Shown piece by piece: positions 1-7,710 of a stretch of DNA of 64,000 nt (its first letter is position 1; each line of letters starts with the position of its first letter). The DNA is from Clavibacter sp. B3I6. Lineage in GTDB: Bacteria > Actinomycetota > Actinomycetes > Actinomycetales > Microbacteriaceae. The DNA lies in assembly GCF_030816895.1 (NCBI RefSeq), contig NZ_JAUSYL010000001.1, forward strand, positions 2,852,001 through 2,916,000, written 5' to 3'. The notes below the pieces were generated by a model. That model saw only the letters and a program-made list of their open reading frames with translations, was not told the origin of the DNA and did no database searches. Position numbers and translations under genes: made by a program.

Positions 1-42
1 CGCAAGCCGGACACGCCCGGGCGCACCCCAGGGACCGGCGCA

Positions 43-48
43 TATCCT
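43..48 (+). promoter_or_regulatory. Probable -10 of a leaderless promoter (response regulator)
   Basis: TATCCT ends seven bases before the GTG start at 55, so transcription would begin at or next to the start codon. No Shine-Dalgarno sequence lies between. Seen by eye; the start site is inferred. Confidence 0.5.
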
Positions 49-54
49 GGCCGG

Positions 55-891
55 GTGAGCCCCACCTCCGATCCCGCGCGCGCCGACGCGGCACGCCCCG
101 AGTCCGCGCGCCCCGACCCGACGCGCCAGGACCCCCTGCGCGGCCGCCGCATCCTCGTGGTCGAGGACGACCCGACCGTCAACGAGGTCGTGTGCCGCTA
201 CCTCAAGGCGTCCGGCTTCCAGGTGGAGACGGTCGCCGACGGCCTGGAGGCCGTGCGCGTCGCCACCGAGCGCATGCCCGACCTCGTCGTGCTCGACCGC
301 ATGCTCCCCGGCCTCGACGGCCTCGAGGTGTGCCGCCGGATCCGCGCGGAGCACCCTGAGTCGCCCGTCCCCGTCGTGATGCTCACCGCGCTCGGCCAGG
401 GCGAGGACCGCGTCAACGGCCTCGACGCCGGCGCCGACGACTACCTCGCGAAGCCCTTCTCCCCGCGCGAGCTCGTGCTGCGCGTGCGCGCCGTCCTCCG
501 CCGCACCGTGCCGGAGGCGCAGCCGGAGCCGGCGTTCGTCGCGGGCCCGTTCGTGCTCGACCTCGGCGCGCGCGAGATCCACCAGGCGGGCGCGATGCTC
601 TCGCTCACCTCCCGCGAGTTCGACCTCCTCGCCTTCCTCCTGCGGAACCCGCGCCGCGTCTTCGGGCGCGACGACCTGCTCCGCTCGGTGTGGGGCTGGG
701 AGATCGGCGACCTCTCCACCGTCACCGTGCACGTGCGGCGGCTGCGGGAGAAGATCGAGGCGGATCCCGCGCATCCCGTGCTCCTCGGCACCGTGTGGGG
801 CGTGGGCTACCGCTTCGACCCGGACGCCGCGTCGCCGGCCGCGCCCGTCGCGCCCACCGCCCCCGCGACGCCCGCCGGGAGCGACGCGTGA
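55..891 (+). CDS. OmpR/PhoB-family response regulator
   Basis: Two-component response regulator of 278 residues. A poorly conserved Ala/Pro-rich leader of about 30 residues precedes a receiver domain (about residues 31-145). It has the acidic pair in VVEDDP, the phospho-acceptor Asp81 in VVLDRMLPG, and Lys133 in LAKPF. A winged-helix DNA-binding domain follows (about 160-255: LTSREFDLLAFL, VTVHVRRLREKIE, VWGVGYRF). The C-terminal 20 residues are low-complexity Ala/Pro. The GTG start is supported by a -10-like hexamer seven bases upstream, and the long leader means a later start cannot be excluded. The stop overlaps the start of the sensor kinase gene, which is its likely partner. The molybdopterin oxidoreductase gene follows in the same operon, so it is a candidate output or input of the system. 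Confidence 0.93.
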   Translation: MSPTSDPARADAARPESARPDPTRQDPLRGRRILVVEDDPTVNEVVCRYLKASGFQVETVADGLEAVRVATERMPDLVVLDRMLPGLDGLEVCRRIRAEHPESPVPVVMLTALGQGEDRVNGLDAGADDYLAKPFSPRELVLRVRAVLRRTVPEAQPEPAFVAGPFVLDLGAREIHQAGAMLSLTSREFDLLAFLLRNPRRVFGRDDLLRSVWGWEIGDLSTVTVHVRRLREKIEADPAHPVLLGTVWGVGYRFDPDAASPAAPVAPTAPATPAGSDA

Positions 892-2156
892 CCCCCGACT
901 CCTTCCTCGTCGTCGTCCTGACGGCGCTCGTCTGCGCCGCGGTCGTCGGCCTCGGCGCGAGCGTCCTGCTGCGCCTGCTCCGCCGCCGCTCGCTCGTGCT
1001 GCAGATCTGCGTGGTCGCGCTCGCCGCCGTGCTCTCGGTCGTGGGCGGCATGGTCGCCGTCACCGCGACGATGCTCGTCGACGACGCCGGCCTCACCGCG
1101 TTCCTGTCCGTCGCCGCCGTCTCCGCGCTCGTCTCCCTCGTCATGGCCGCGATGCTCGGCATGACCCTCGTGCGCGGCAGCCGCGAGCTCGGCCGCTACG
1201 CCGCGTCCATGGGCGAGGAGGCCGCGGTCGAGCCCGGCCGCCCCACCAGCACCGAGTTCGCGCAGCTGGCGCGCGAGCTGAGCGCGGCCAACCGCCGCCT
1301 CGCCGACGCGCGCGACCGCATGGAGGCGCAGGAGCGCAGCCGACGCGAGCTCATCGCGTGGATGTCGCACGACCTGCGCACGCCGCTCGCCGGGATCCGC
1401 GCCATGGCGGAGTCGCTCGAGGACGGCATGGTCGACGACGAGCACCGCTACTTCCGGCAGATCCGCGTGCAGGCGAACCGCCTCAACGGCATGGTCGACG
1501 ACCTGTTCGAGCTGTCGCGCATCAACTCGGGCAGCCTGGAGCTCGCCGTCGAGCGCGTCTCCCTCTACGACGTCGTGAGCGACACCGTGGCCGAGCTGGG
1601 CCCGGTCGCGCAGGCGCGCCAGGTCGACCTCCGCGGCGTGACCGCGCACGACGACCTCGTGGTGCAGGGCGACCCCCGCGAGCTGTCGCGCGTCGTCGGC
1701 AACCTCGTCATGAACGCGATCCAGCAGTCCCTCCCGGGCGGCCGCATCGTCATCTCCGCGCACCGCGACTCCGGCAACCTCGCCGTCCTCTCCGTGGAGG
1801 ACACCGCGGGCGGCATCCCGGAGGACGACCTCCCGCGCGTGTTCGACGCGGGCTGGCGCTCCACCGGATCCCGCACCCCGCGCGCCTACGCCGGGAGCGC
1901 CGCGCAGCGGGCCGCCCTCGGACCGGACTTCCCGGAGCCCGCGGCCGCCGACGAGCCCGCGGAGCCGGATCCCGCCGTGCACGCGGAGTCCACGCACGAC
2001 GGCGGATACGCGTCGGGCGGCGGCGGCGCGGGCCTCGGCCTCGCGATCGTCCGCGGCATCGTGCGCGCGCACGACGGCGACGTCACCGTCCAGAACGTCG
2101 ACGGCGGCTGCCGCTTCGACGTGATCCTCCCGTACAGCAAGCCGGTCACCGCGTGA
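888..2156 (+). CDS. Membrane sensor histidine kinase
   Basis: Sensor kinase of 422 residues, translated from a GTG that overlaps the response-regulator stop (GTGA). Three hydrophobic segments lie at about residues 5-28, 36-62 and 69-95, with almost no extracytoplasmic loop, so sensing is probably within the membrane or cytoplasm. A linker is followed by the dimerisation/phospho-acceptor helix, with His161 in MSHDLRTPLAG. The ATPase domain shows the N-box (NLVMNAIQQS, Asn near 276), the G1-like DTAGGIPEDDLPRVF, and the G2 box GGAGLGLAIVRGIV. Between DAGWRS and GGAGLGL there is an unusual insertion of roughly 55 residues rich in Pro, Ala and Glu, which lengthens the ATP lid. It should phosphorylate the regulator encoded just upstream. 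The ligand is unknown. Confidence 0.93.
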   Translation: MTPDSFLVVVLTALVCAAVVGLGASVLLRLLRRRSLVLQICVVALAAVLSVVGGMVAVTATMLVDDAGLTAFLSVAAVSALVSLVMAAMLGMTLVRGSRELGRYAASMGEEAAVEPGRPTSTEFAQLARELSAANRRLADARDRMEAQERSRRELIAWMSHDLRTPLAGIRAMAESLEDGMVDDEHRYFRQIRVQANRLNGMVDDLFELSRINSGSLELAVERVSLYDVVSDTVAELGPVAQARQVDLRGVTAHDDLVVQGDPRELSRVVGNLVMNAIQQSLPGGRIVISAHRDSGNLAVLSVEDTAGGIPEDDLPRVFDAGWRSTGSRTPRAYAGSAAQRAALGPDFPEPAAADEPAEPDPAVHAESTHDGGYASGGGGAGLGLAIVRGIVRAHDGDVTVQNVDGGCRFDVILPYSKPVTA

Positions 2157-3772
2157 CCCGCGCGGCCCTCCGCGCGTGGTCCGCGCTCCTGGGGGTCGTC
2201 GCGGCGCTGGCCGTCCTGGCCGTGGCCGAGATCGCGGCCGCCTTCGTCGCGCCCGCGGCGAGCCCGGTCCTCGCGGTCGGCGCTCTCGTCATCGACCTCG
2301 TGCCGCCGGGTGTCAAGGACGCGGTGATCGCCCTGTTCGGCACGGGCGACAAGGTCGCGCTGATCGTCGTGCTCGGTGTCGTCGTGCTCGTCGCCGCCGC
2401 GCTCGCCGGGATCCTGCAGGTGCGCCGCCCGCCGCTCGGCGTGGTCGTGCTCGCGCTCTTCGCCGGCGTCGCCGTCCTCGCCGCGACCACGCGCGCCGGG
2501 GCGACGGGCGCCGCCGCGATCCCGACGATCGTCGGCATGATCGCGGGCGTCTTCATCCTGCACCGCGGCGCCGACCGCCTCCGCGACTGGCGGGACGCCG
2601 CCGACCGCGCGTCCGCCGCGTCGGCGGAGGCCGCCGAGCCCGTGCGCGCCCTCGCCCGTCCGGCCGCGCGCGCCCCGCTCACGTCGGGCGGCGGCGCCCG
2701 CGTCGAGCGCCGCACGTTCCTCGTGATGACCGTGGTCGCGGGCGTCGCGTCCGTCGTCGCCGGATCCGTGGCCCGCGGCCTCAACGCCGCCGCCGCCCGC
2801 GTCGACGACTTCCGCCGCACCCTCGTGCTCCCGCGCGCCGCCGCGCCGGCCGCCGCGATCCCCGCCTCCGCCGAGCTCGGGATCCCCGGCCTCGCGCCCT
2901 TCGTCACGCCCTCGGGCGACTTCTACCGCATCGACACGGCGCTGCAGGTGCCCTCGGTCGACGCCGCGTCCTGGCGGCTGCGGATCACCGGCATGGTCGA
3001 GGAGGAGGTCGAGATCACGTTCCCGGAGCTGCTCGCCCTGCCCCTCGAGGAGCACGTGGCCACGCTCGCCTGCGTGTCCAACGAGGTCGGCGGCAAGCTC
3101 ATCGGCAACGCGACGTGGCTCGGCTACCCCATCCGCCTGCTCCTCGAGCGCGCGCGCCCGACCGCGGGCGCCGACATGGTGCTCTCCACGAGCCAGGACG
3201 GCTGGACCGCGAGCACGCCCCTCGAGGCGCTCACGGATCCCGACCGGGCGTCGATCCTCGCGGTCGGCATGAACGGCGAGCCCCTGCCGCAGCAGCACGG
3301 CTTCCCCGTGCGGATGGTCGTGCCCGGCCTCTACGGCTACGTCTCCGCGACCAAGTGGGTCACGGAGCTGAAGGTCACGACCTTCGCCGACGACGTCGCG
3401 TACTGGTCCACGCGCGGCTGGACCGAGCGCGGCCCCATCAAGACCGGCTCGCGCATCGACACCCCGCGCTCCGGCGTGCGCGTCGACGCCGGCCGCGTCG
3501 CGGTCGCGGGGATGGCGTGGGCGCAGCACACCGGCATCGACCGCGTGGAGGTGCGCGTCGACGAGGGCGACTGGGTGGAGGCCACGCTCGGCGACGGCGT
3601 GGGCGCGGACACCTGGCGGCAGTGGTCGTACGCGTGGGACGCGACGAGCGGATCCCACCGCGTGGAGGTGCGCGCCACCGACACGACGGGCGCGACGCAG
3701 ACCTCCGACGAGGCCCCGCCCGCGCCCGACGGCGCGACCGGCTGGCACGGGGTCACGGTCTCCGTCGCCTGA
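2153..3772 (+). CDS. Membrane-anchored molybdopterin-dependent oxidoreductase (sulfite oxidase/MsrP-like)
   Basis: 539-residue oxidoreductase of the sulfite-oxidase superfamily. Its GTG start overlaps the kinase stop. The N-terminal part holds about four membrane helices (roughly residues 8-30, 35-50, 62-85 and 93-125). After a linker, RRTFLVMTVVAGVASVVAG looks like a fifth anchor or a Tat-like segment without a clear twin-arginine consensus. The catalytic domain contains HVATLACVSNEVGG, where Cys307 is the expected molybdenum ligand, followed by GYPIRLLLERA and QHGFPVRMVVPGLYG. A C-terminal Ig-like dimerisation domain (DRVEVRVDEGDW ... SHRVEVRATD) completes the fold. Family members reduce or oxidise sulfur or nitrogen oxo-compounds outside the cytoplasm; the substrate cannot be told. 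The window also carries moeA, moaC, mogA and moaE (28.0-30.8 kb), whose products make the cofactor. Confidence 0.9.
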   Translation: MTRAALRAWSALLGVVAALAVLAVAEIAAAFVAPAASPVLAVGALVIDLVPPGVKDAVIALFGTGDKVALIVVLGVVVLVAAALAGILQVRRPPLGVVVLALFAGVAVLAATTRAGATGAAAIPTIVGMIAGVFILHRGADRLRDWRDAADRASAASAEAAEPVRALARPAARAPLTSGGGARVERRTFLVMTVVAGVASVVAGSVARGLNAAAARVDDFRRTLVLPRAAAPAAAIPASAELGIPGLAPFVTPSGDFYRIDTALQVPSVDAASWRLRITGMVEEEVEITFPELLALPLEEHVATLACVSNEVGGKLIGNATWLGYPIRLLLERARPTAGADMVLSTSQDGWTASTPLEALTDPDRASILAVGMNGEPLPQQHGFPVRMVVPGLYGYVSATKWVTELKVTTFADDVAYWSTRGWTERGPIKTGSRIDTPRSGVRVDAGRVAVAGMAWAQHTGIDRVEVRVDEGDWVEATLGDGVGADTWRQWSYAWDATSGSHRVEVRATDTTGATQTSDEAPPAPDGATGWHGVTVSVA

Positions 3773-3819
3773 TCCGCCTCCCCGCGCAACGATCCCGGGT
3801 CACCCGGAGCCAGGGCGCG

Positions 3820-3825
3820 TACCGT
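3820..3825 (+). promoter_or_regulatory. Possible -10 element upstream of the small acidic gene
   Basis: TACCGT, about 50 bases before the GTG at 3873. It resembles the -10-like hexamers upstream of other genes in this window. No convincing -35 was identified. Confidence 0.3.
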
Positions 3826-3872
3826 CGAGGGGCGGCGCGAGCGCGCCGCATCGACCAGCAGAGGAGAGCACC

Positions 3873-4130
3873 GTGAGCGACATCGAGAACCCCCGCGATC
3901 CCGCGGACCGCGACCTGGACGACACCGGCATCGACGAGGAGGAGGCCGTGGGCACCGACGGGCGCGACGCCGCGGAGGCCGTCGACGCCGAGCGCGTCGT
4001 GCCGCTCGACGACGACTCCGTCGCGGACGACGACGCGGACGACGACGGCCTCGGCATCGACATCACGCAGTCGGACGGCCCGTACCTCGAGTCGGGCGAC
4101 GACCTCGACACGGGGGCCGCGATCAGCTGA
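3873..4130 (+). CDS. Small strongly acidic protein of unknown function
   Basis: 85-residue protein. Over a third of its residues are Asp or Glu, including runs such as DDDSVADDDADDDG. It has no membrane segment, signal peptide or recognisable domain. The GTG start has a good ribosome-binding site (GAGGAGAG) a few bases upstream, and codon use matches the neighbours, so it is probably expressed. It follows the molybdopterin oxidoreductase after a 100-base gap with its own possible promoter. A strong hairpin terminator follows. I do not recognise the family. Small acidic proteins of this kind are often annotated only as hypothetical in this group. Function not assigned. Confidence 0.75.
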   Translation: MSDIENPRDPADRDLDDTGIDEEEAVGTDGRDAAEAVDAERVVPLDDDSVADDDADDDGLGIDITQSDGPYLESGDDLDTGAAIS

Positions 4131-4144
4131 TCCGCCTCCCGCAC

Positions 4145-4186
4145 GCACGACGACGGCCCCCGCAGCAGCGGGGGCCGTCGTCGTGC
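4145..4186. terminator. Strong hairpin, bidirectional terminator
   Basis: Perfect 19-bp stem (4145-4163 with 4168-4186) and a four-base AGCA loop, between the convergent acidic-protein gene and the PadR gene. There is no T-tract, as is common in high-GC actinobacteria. Confidence 0.8.
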
Positions 4187-4211
4187 GCGGCGCGGGTGCG
4201 CCGGTGGGGGA

Positions 4212-4914
4212 TCAGTCGGCGAGGATCGCGTACAGCGCGCGCCGCGTCTCGTCGAGCTTCGCCGCCGCGGCCTGGCGCTGGGCGTCGGTCGCGTCGTGCA
4301 TGAGGGGCTTCACCACGCCCATGAGCTTCATGAGACTCGTCTGGAACGCGTCCTCGCCCTCGGACTTGTCGGTGGTCGCGGCCCAGGCCGCGTCGATCTC
4401 CGCCTGGTGCTCGGCGACGTGGGCGCGGCCCGCGTCCGTGAGGGAGTAGACGCTCTTCGCGCCGGTCTCGTCGGCGACGATGAGGTCCTCGTCGACCAGC
4501 GTGCTGGAGCGTGGGGTAGACGGATCCGGGGCTCGGCCGCCAGGCGCCCTCGCTCTTCGCGGCGATGCCGGTGATGAGGCCGTAGCCGTTCGAGGGCGCC
4601 TCGGCGAGGAGCGAGAGGATCGCGAGCCGGACGTCGCCGCGGCGGGCGCGACCCCGTCCGCCGCGTCCGCGGCCCGGGCCGAAGCCGCCGCCGAAGCCGG
4701 GGCCGCCGAAGCCGCCCATGCCCGGGAAGCCCGGGAACCCGGGGAAGCCGGAGCCTCCCTCGCCGGGGTGGAAGCCGCGGGCGAGGGGGTGGCCCGGCAT
4801 GATGCGCGGGCGGCCGCCGCGGTGGTGCTGCATGCGGGGCTCGTGGGGGGCGGCGGGGGATCCGTCGTGGGAGCGGGACGACCCGTGGTCGTCGTGGTGG
4901 TGGTGGGTGCGCAT
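4212..4914 (-). pseudogene. PadR-family transcriptional regulator, disrupted by a one-base frameshift
   Basis: Read from ATG at 4914, the first frame gives a His-rich and Gly-rich leader (HHHHDDHGSS ... FPGFPGFPGMGGFGG). The PadR winged-helix start follows (RRGDVRLAILSLLAEAPSNG, then GAWRPSPGSVYPTLQ). The reading then needs a shift to continue as LVDEDLIVADETGAKSVYSL and a C-terminal helical part ending ALYAILAD at 4212. PadR proteins normally read GSVYPTLQ-QLVDEGL through this point. The sequence around 4501 has one extra base (CAG-CAC-GCTG where CAG-CAGCTG is expected). Either the gene is inactivated or this is a sequencing error. Intact homologues repress multidrug exporters and themselves. 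The upstream operator-like repeats suggest autoregulation. Confidence 0.8.
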
Positions 4915-4959
4915 GAGCGCTCCTTCCGGTCAGGTGATGTCAGGGGATCGCGGCGTGCT

Positions 4960-5000
4960 GTCGCGATGTAGCGACGATATATCGGCGACAGTCGCGATGT
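4960..5000. promoter_or_regulatory. Operator-like repeats upstream of the PadR gene
   Basis: The 10-mer GTCGCGATGT occurs twice (4960-4969 and 4991-5000), 31 bases apart (about three helical turns). Between the copies lies the perfect palindrome CGATATATCG (4975-4984), the AT-rich core typical of PadR operators. It sits 46-86 bases before the PadR start. Binding is inferred, not shown. Confidence 0.55.
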
Positions 5001-5180
5001 CAACACCTCCGTCGGAGCCGCGCGGCGCTCCGCCCCGTGATCCCGGGGGCGCGGCCGGCCAACCTGGCGTTCCCCTGGGAAAGGAGCGCGGTCCCCAACC
5101 CGTTCCGCCGCGGTGCCGAAGTCCCTGTGTCGCCCGGGGGTACCGGGCGGAACCCCGGTCCACACAGCGAAGGAACTCCC

Positions 5181-5873
5181 ATGCGCAACCTCACCAAGTC
5201 CGTCTTCAGCCTCACCGCTGCCGGCTTCCTCATCGTCGGCCTCGCCGCCTGCTCCACCCCCGCCGAGACCCCGTCGTCCTCGTCCTCCGCCGCGCCGTCC
5301 GCGTCCGCCACCACCGAGGCCGACCCCACGCCGCTCGCGTCCATCCCGACCCTGACCGGCGTCGACACCAAGGTCACCCTCGACGCCGGCTTCGCCAGCG
5401 CCCTCACGACCCTGGGCCTGACCCCCGGCGTCATCGGCGGCGCGACCCTCGACGCCGCCACCGGCACCCTCGCGTTCCCCATCACCGGCGGCAACGTCGA
5501 CTACTACGACCCCGAGATGGACTACCGCCCCTACGTCCAGGGCGAGATCGACCACGACGGCTCCGGCATCAGCCTCACCGCCGGCGAGACCGTCGTGAAG
5601 CTCACCGACTTCGTCATCGACCCCGGCACGAGCCGCCTCACGGGCTCGGTCCAGGTCGGCGAGGGCGAGATCATGAACGACGTCTACATCTTCAACCTCG
5701 ACGGCACGACCCTGAAGCCCCTCGCGATGGAGGGCGACAACGCCGTCCTCGAGGGCACCACGGTCAAGGTCAGCCCCGACGCCGCCGCGCTGCTGAACAG
5801 CACCTTCGGCACCGACGCGGTCACCGACGAGCTCGTCGTCGGCATCGCGAAGATCACCGTCAACACCAAGTAG
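5181..5873 (+). CDS. Secreted lipoprotein, possibly HtaA-like
   Basis: 230-residue lipoprotein. The signal peptide ends in the lipobox LAAC (Cys at about residue 22), followed by a Ser/Thr/Ala-rich spacer typical of Gram-positive lipoproteins. The mature domain reads VTLDAGFASALTTLGLTPGV ... GNVDYYDPEMDYRPYVQGEI ... VVKLTDFVIDPGTSRLTGSV ... VSPDAAALLNSTFGTDAV. The pattern of a beta-rich LTDF-(V)IDP-LTG segment and an AA-LN-FGT segment resembles actinobacterial HtaA-type domains. I could not confirm the match, so the name is only a suggestion. ATG has AAGGAA a few bases upstream. The gene stands alone, between the divergent PadR remnant and a hairpin. No metal box was seen upstream. Confidence 0.8.
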   Translation: MRNLTKSVFSLTAAGFLIVGLAACSTPAETPSSSSSAAPSASATTEADPTPLASIPTLTGVDTKVTLDAGFASALTTLGLTPGVIGGATLDAATGTLAFPITGGNVDYYDPEMDYRPYVQGEIDHDGSGISLTAGETVVKLTDFVIDPGTSRLTGSVQVGEGEIMNDVYIFNLDGTTLKPLAMEGDNAVLEGTTVKVSPDAAALLNSTFGTDAVTDELVVGIAKITVNTK

Positions 5874-5928
5874 CACCCACCCGGCACACGCCGGGGAAGC
5901 ACCACCTGCGATCACAGCGGAACGCATC

Positions 5929-5965
5929 GACGGCCTCGTCTCCCCTCCGGGGAGCCGGGGCCGTC
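5929..5965 (+). terminator. Imperfect hairpin terminator after the lipoprotein gene
   Basis: GACGGCC (5929-5935) pairs with GGCCGTC (5959-5965). An inner CCCC-TCC-GGGG stem lies within the loop. It is 56 bases past the lipoprotein stop. No T-tract. Confidence 0.5.
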
Positions 5966-6045
5966 GGCGCGTCCGGGCGCGGCGCCCGGTGCGCGGTTCC
6001 GGTGCACCGCGGTCGCGGTCGGCGGCACGACGGACGTCGTGCGCG

Positions 6046-6240
6046 TCAGCGGCGGAGGCGTCGCCACCAGCGGACGCGAGGGGCGAGGGGCGCGTAGCCC
6101 GGCACCGGCGTGGAGCGGGCGTCGAAGGCGTCCGGCCGATCGCCGGTGGCGTCCTCGGGCCGTCGACCGGCCTCCGTGCGCAGGAGCCTCGCGCGCGCCT
6201 CCGAGAAGGCGACGGCGAGCAGGTGGTCCGATCCCGTCAC
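6046..6240 (-). CDS. Possible small basic protein, uncertain
   Basis: 64-residue reading frame with a GTG start in the 440-base space between the lipoprotein gene and the propeller-like gene. The N-terminal half is predicted helical (DHLLAVAFSEARARLLRTEAG). The C-terminus is rich in Arg and Trp (RVRWWRRLRR). A -10-like TAGCCT on the same strand (6290-6285) and GGGAAC just before the start are compatible with expression. No family is recognised and the composition could arise by chance in such GC-rich DNA. The rest of this interval (5970-6045 and 6241-6311) holds nothing I can name. Confidence 0.4.
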   Translation of the reverse strand: MTGSDHLLAVAFSEARARLLRTEAGRRPEDATGDRPDAFDARSTPVPGYAPLAPRVRWWRRLRR

Positions 6241-6311
6241 GTTCCCAGCCCGTCCCCGGACGCGTCGTGTCGTCCCGTCGGCTCAGGCTACGGCGGACCG
6301 CCGCACGCGCG

Positions 6312-7703
6312 TCAGCCGATCGTGACCTCGAAGCCCGCGACGCTGCGGGTCACGGTGCCGGTCGCGAGCTCGACGAGGAGCGTGGTCACCGTCGTGTCGC
6401 GCGGGTTCCGCGGGTAGTCGTCGCTGGCGCCGCGGGCCGGATCCGGGACGGTCTCGAGCAGCGCGAAGCGGCCGTTGGGCGTGACGGTGAGGCCGGTGAT
6501 GCGGGTCGCCGGGTCCGCGGGCACGTACACGTCGCTCGCGGTGCCGCCGCGCACGACCACCAGGCGCTGGGTCGCGGCGCCGGTCGCGGGATCGAGCGCC
6601 GTGCGCACGCGGAGCACGGCGCCGTCGTCGCCGGGCACGAAGGAGATCGCGCCGTCGTACTGCAGGTCGGCGCCGCCGGTCTCGGTCGGCAGCGTGGTCT
6701 GCTCGGCCGTGCGGAGGTCGATCTCGGTGGTCGACCCGGGGTCCGTCACCGCGAGGCGCGTGCCGTCGGCGGAGAACGGGCCGAGCGTGCCGTGACGGCC
6801 CAGCGGGACGAGGGGCGTGGATCCGTCGACCGTCACGAGGAACAGGTCGCCGTCCTGCCCGTGCGCCACGAGCTGCGGCCGGCCGGGCACGAAGCCCCAG
6901 GCCTGCACGCTGAGGTCCCGCCCGTCGAGCCCGACCACGGGCGTGGGCGCGGCGCCGGACGCGACGTCGTCGACCATGAGCGCGTCGTCGAAGCGGTCGC
7001 CGTCGGCGCTCGTGAAGCGGAAGCCGACCGTGGTGCCCGCGTCCTCGGCGTGGAGGTCCTGCAGCGTGCCCCGGTCCGGGAGCGGCAGGGGCACCTGCCC
7101 GGAGCCGTCGAGCGCCGCGATCACCAGGCCGTTCGTGCCGTCGTCCTCGAGCGTCGCGACCACGAGCGACTGCCCGACGACCGCGTACTCCTGGATCTTG
7201 GTGGCCTCGAACACCACGTCGCTCGCGCCGGACCCGGTGCCGGCCACCGTCTGCCGCACGATGCGGTCGGCCTGCTGCTCGCCGCCGCGGATGAGCACGT
7301 ACATGCCGGGGTCGCCCGTGCGGAAGGACGTGCGGAGGTCGGACGCGGGCCCGCCGCCGATGCCCCGGACGTCGTCGATCGCGACCGTGTAGTCGGCGTC
7401 GTAGGCCAGCGGCCGGTCGAAGTCGATGATGATCCGGTCGGCCTGCGTGTCCACGCGGAAGTCCGCGCCGGGCTCCATCCGGATCCTGGACGCGTCGACG
7501 GGCTGGAGCGGCCGGTTCGCCGCGAGCACCAGCCGCTGGCGGGACTGCTGCACGACGGCGAGCGGATCCACGTCCGTGCGCACGAGCCGCGGCCCCTGGC
7601 TGCCGGCGACCGCGAGCAGGCCGCCGCAGACGAGCGCGAGCACCACGATCACGGCGGTGAACGCCCGGCGGAAGGCGCGCGGGGAGGCGGCGGCGTCGGT
7701 CAC
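6312..7703 (-). CDS. Membrane-anchored protein with Ig-like and beta-propeller-like repeats
   Basis: 463-residue protein. One N-terminal membrane anchor (about residues 14-35, AVIVVLALVCGGLLAVAG) leads to an extracytoplasmic part. Residues 40-125 look like a bacterial Ig-like domain (LVLAANRPLQPVDASRIRM ... IIIDFDRPLAYDADYTVAI). From about 135 onward, repeated beta-rich blades with Asp/Gly turns (LFLVTVDGSTPLVPLG, GPFSADGTRLAVTDPGS, GLTVTPNGRFALLETV) suggest a WD40/TolB-like propeller. The GTG start lies 7 bases after the TIGR03943 gene stop, so it is translated from the permease operon. It may act as a surface partner of that transporter. No enzymatic motif is visible. Confidence 0.75.
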   Translation of the reverse strand: MTDAAASPRAFRRAFTAVIVVLALVCGGLLAVAGSQGPRLVRTDVDPLAVVQQSRQRLVLAANRPLQPVDASRIRMEPGADFRVDTQADRIIIDFDRPLAYDADYTVAIDDVRGIGGGPASDLRTSFRTGDPGMYVLIRGGEQQADRIVRQTVAGTGSGASDVVFEATKIQEYAVVGQSLVVATLEDDGTNGLVIAALDGSGQVPLPLPDRGTLQDLHAEDAGTTVGFRFTSADGDRFDDALMVDDVASGAAPTPVVGLDGRDLSVQAWGFVPGRPQLVAHGQDGDLFLVTVDGSTPLVPLGRHGTLGPFSADGTRLAVTDPGSTTEIDLRTAEQTTLPTETGGADLQYDGAISFVPGDDGAVLRVRTALDPATGAATQRLVVVRGGTASDVYVPADPATRITGLTVTPNGRFALLETVPDPARGASDDYPRNPRDTTVTTLLVELATGTVTRSVAGFEVTIG

Positions 7704-7710
7704 GGGCGGC

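Noticed and set aside
690..887. Upstream extension of the sensor kinase frame
   Set aside because: The extension lies inside the response-regulator gene in another frame. The GTGA overlap at 888 is the natural start.
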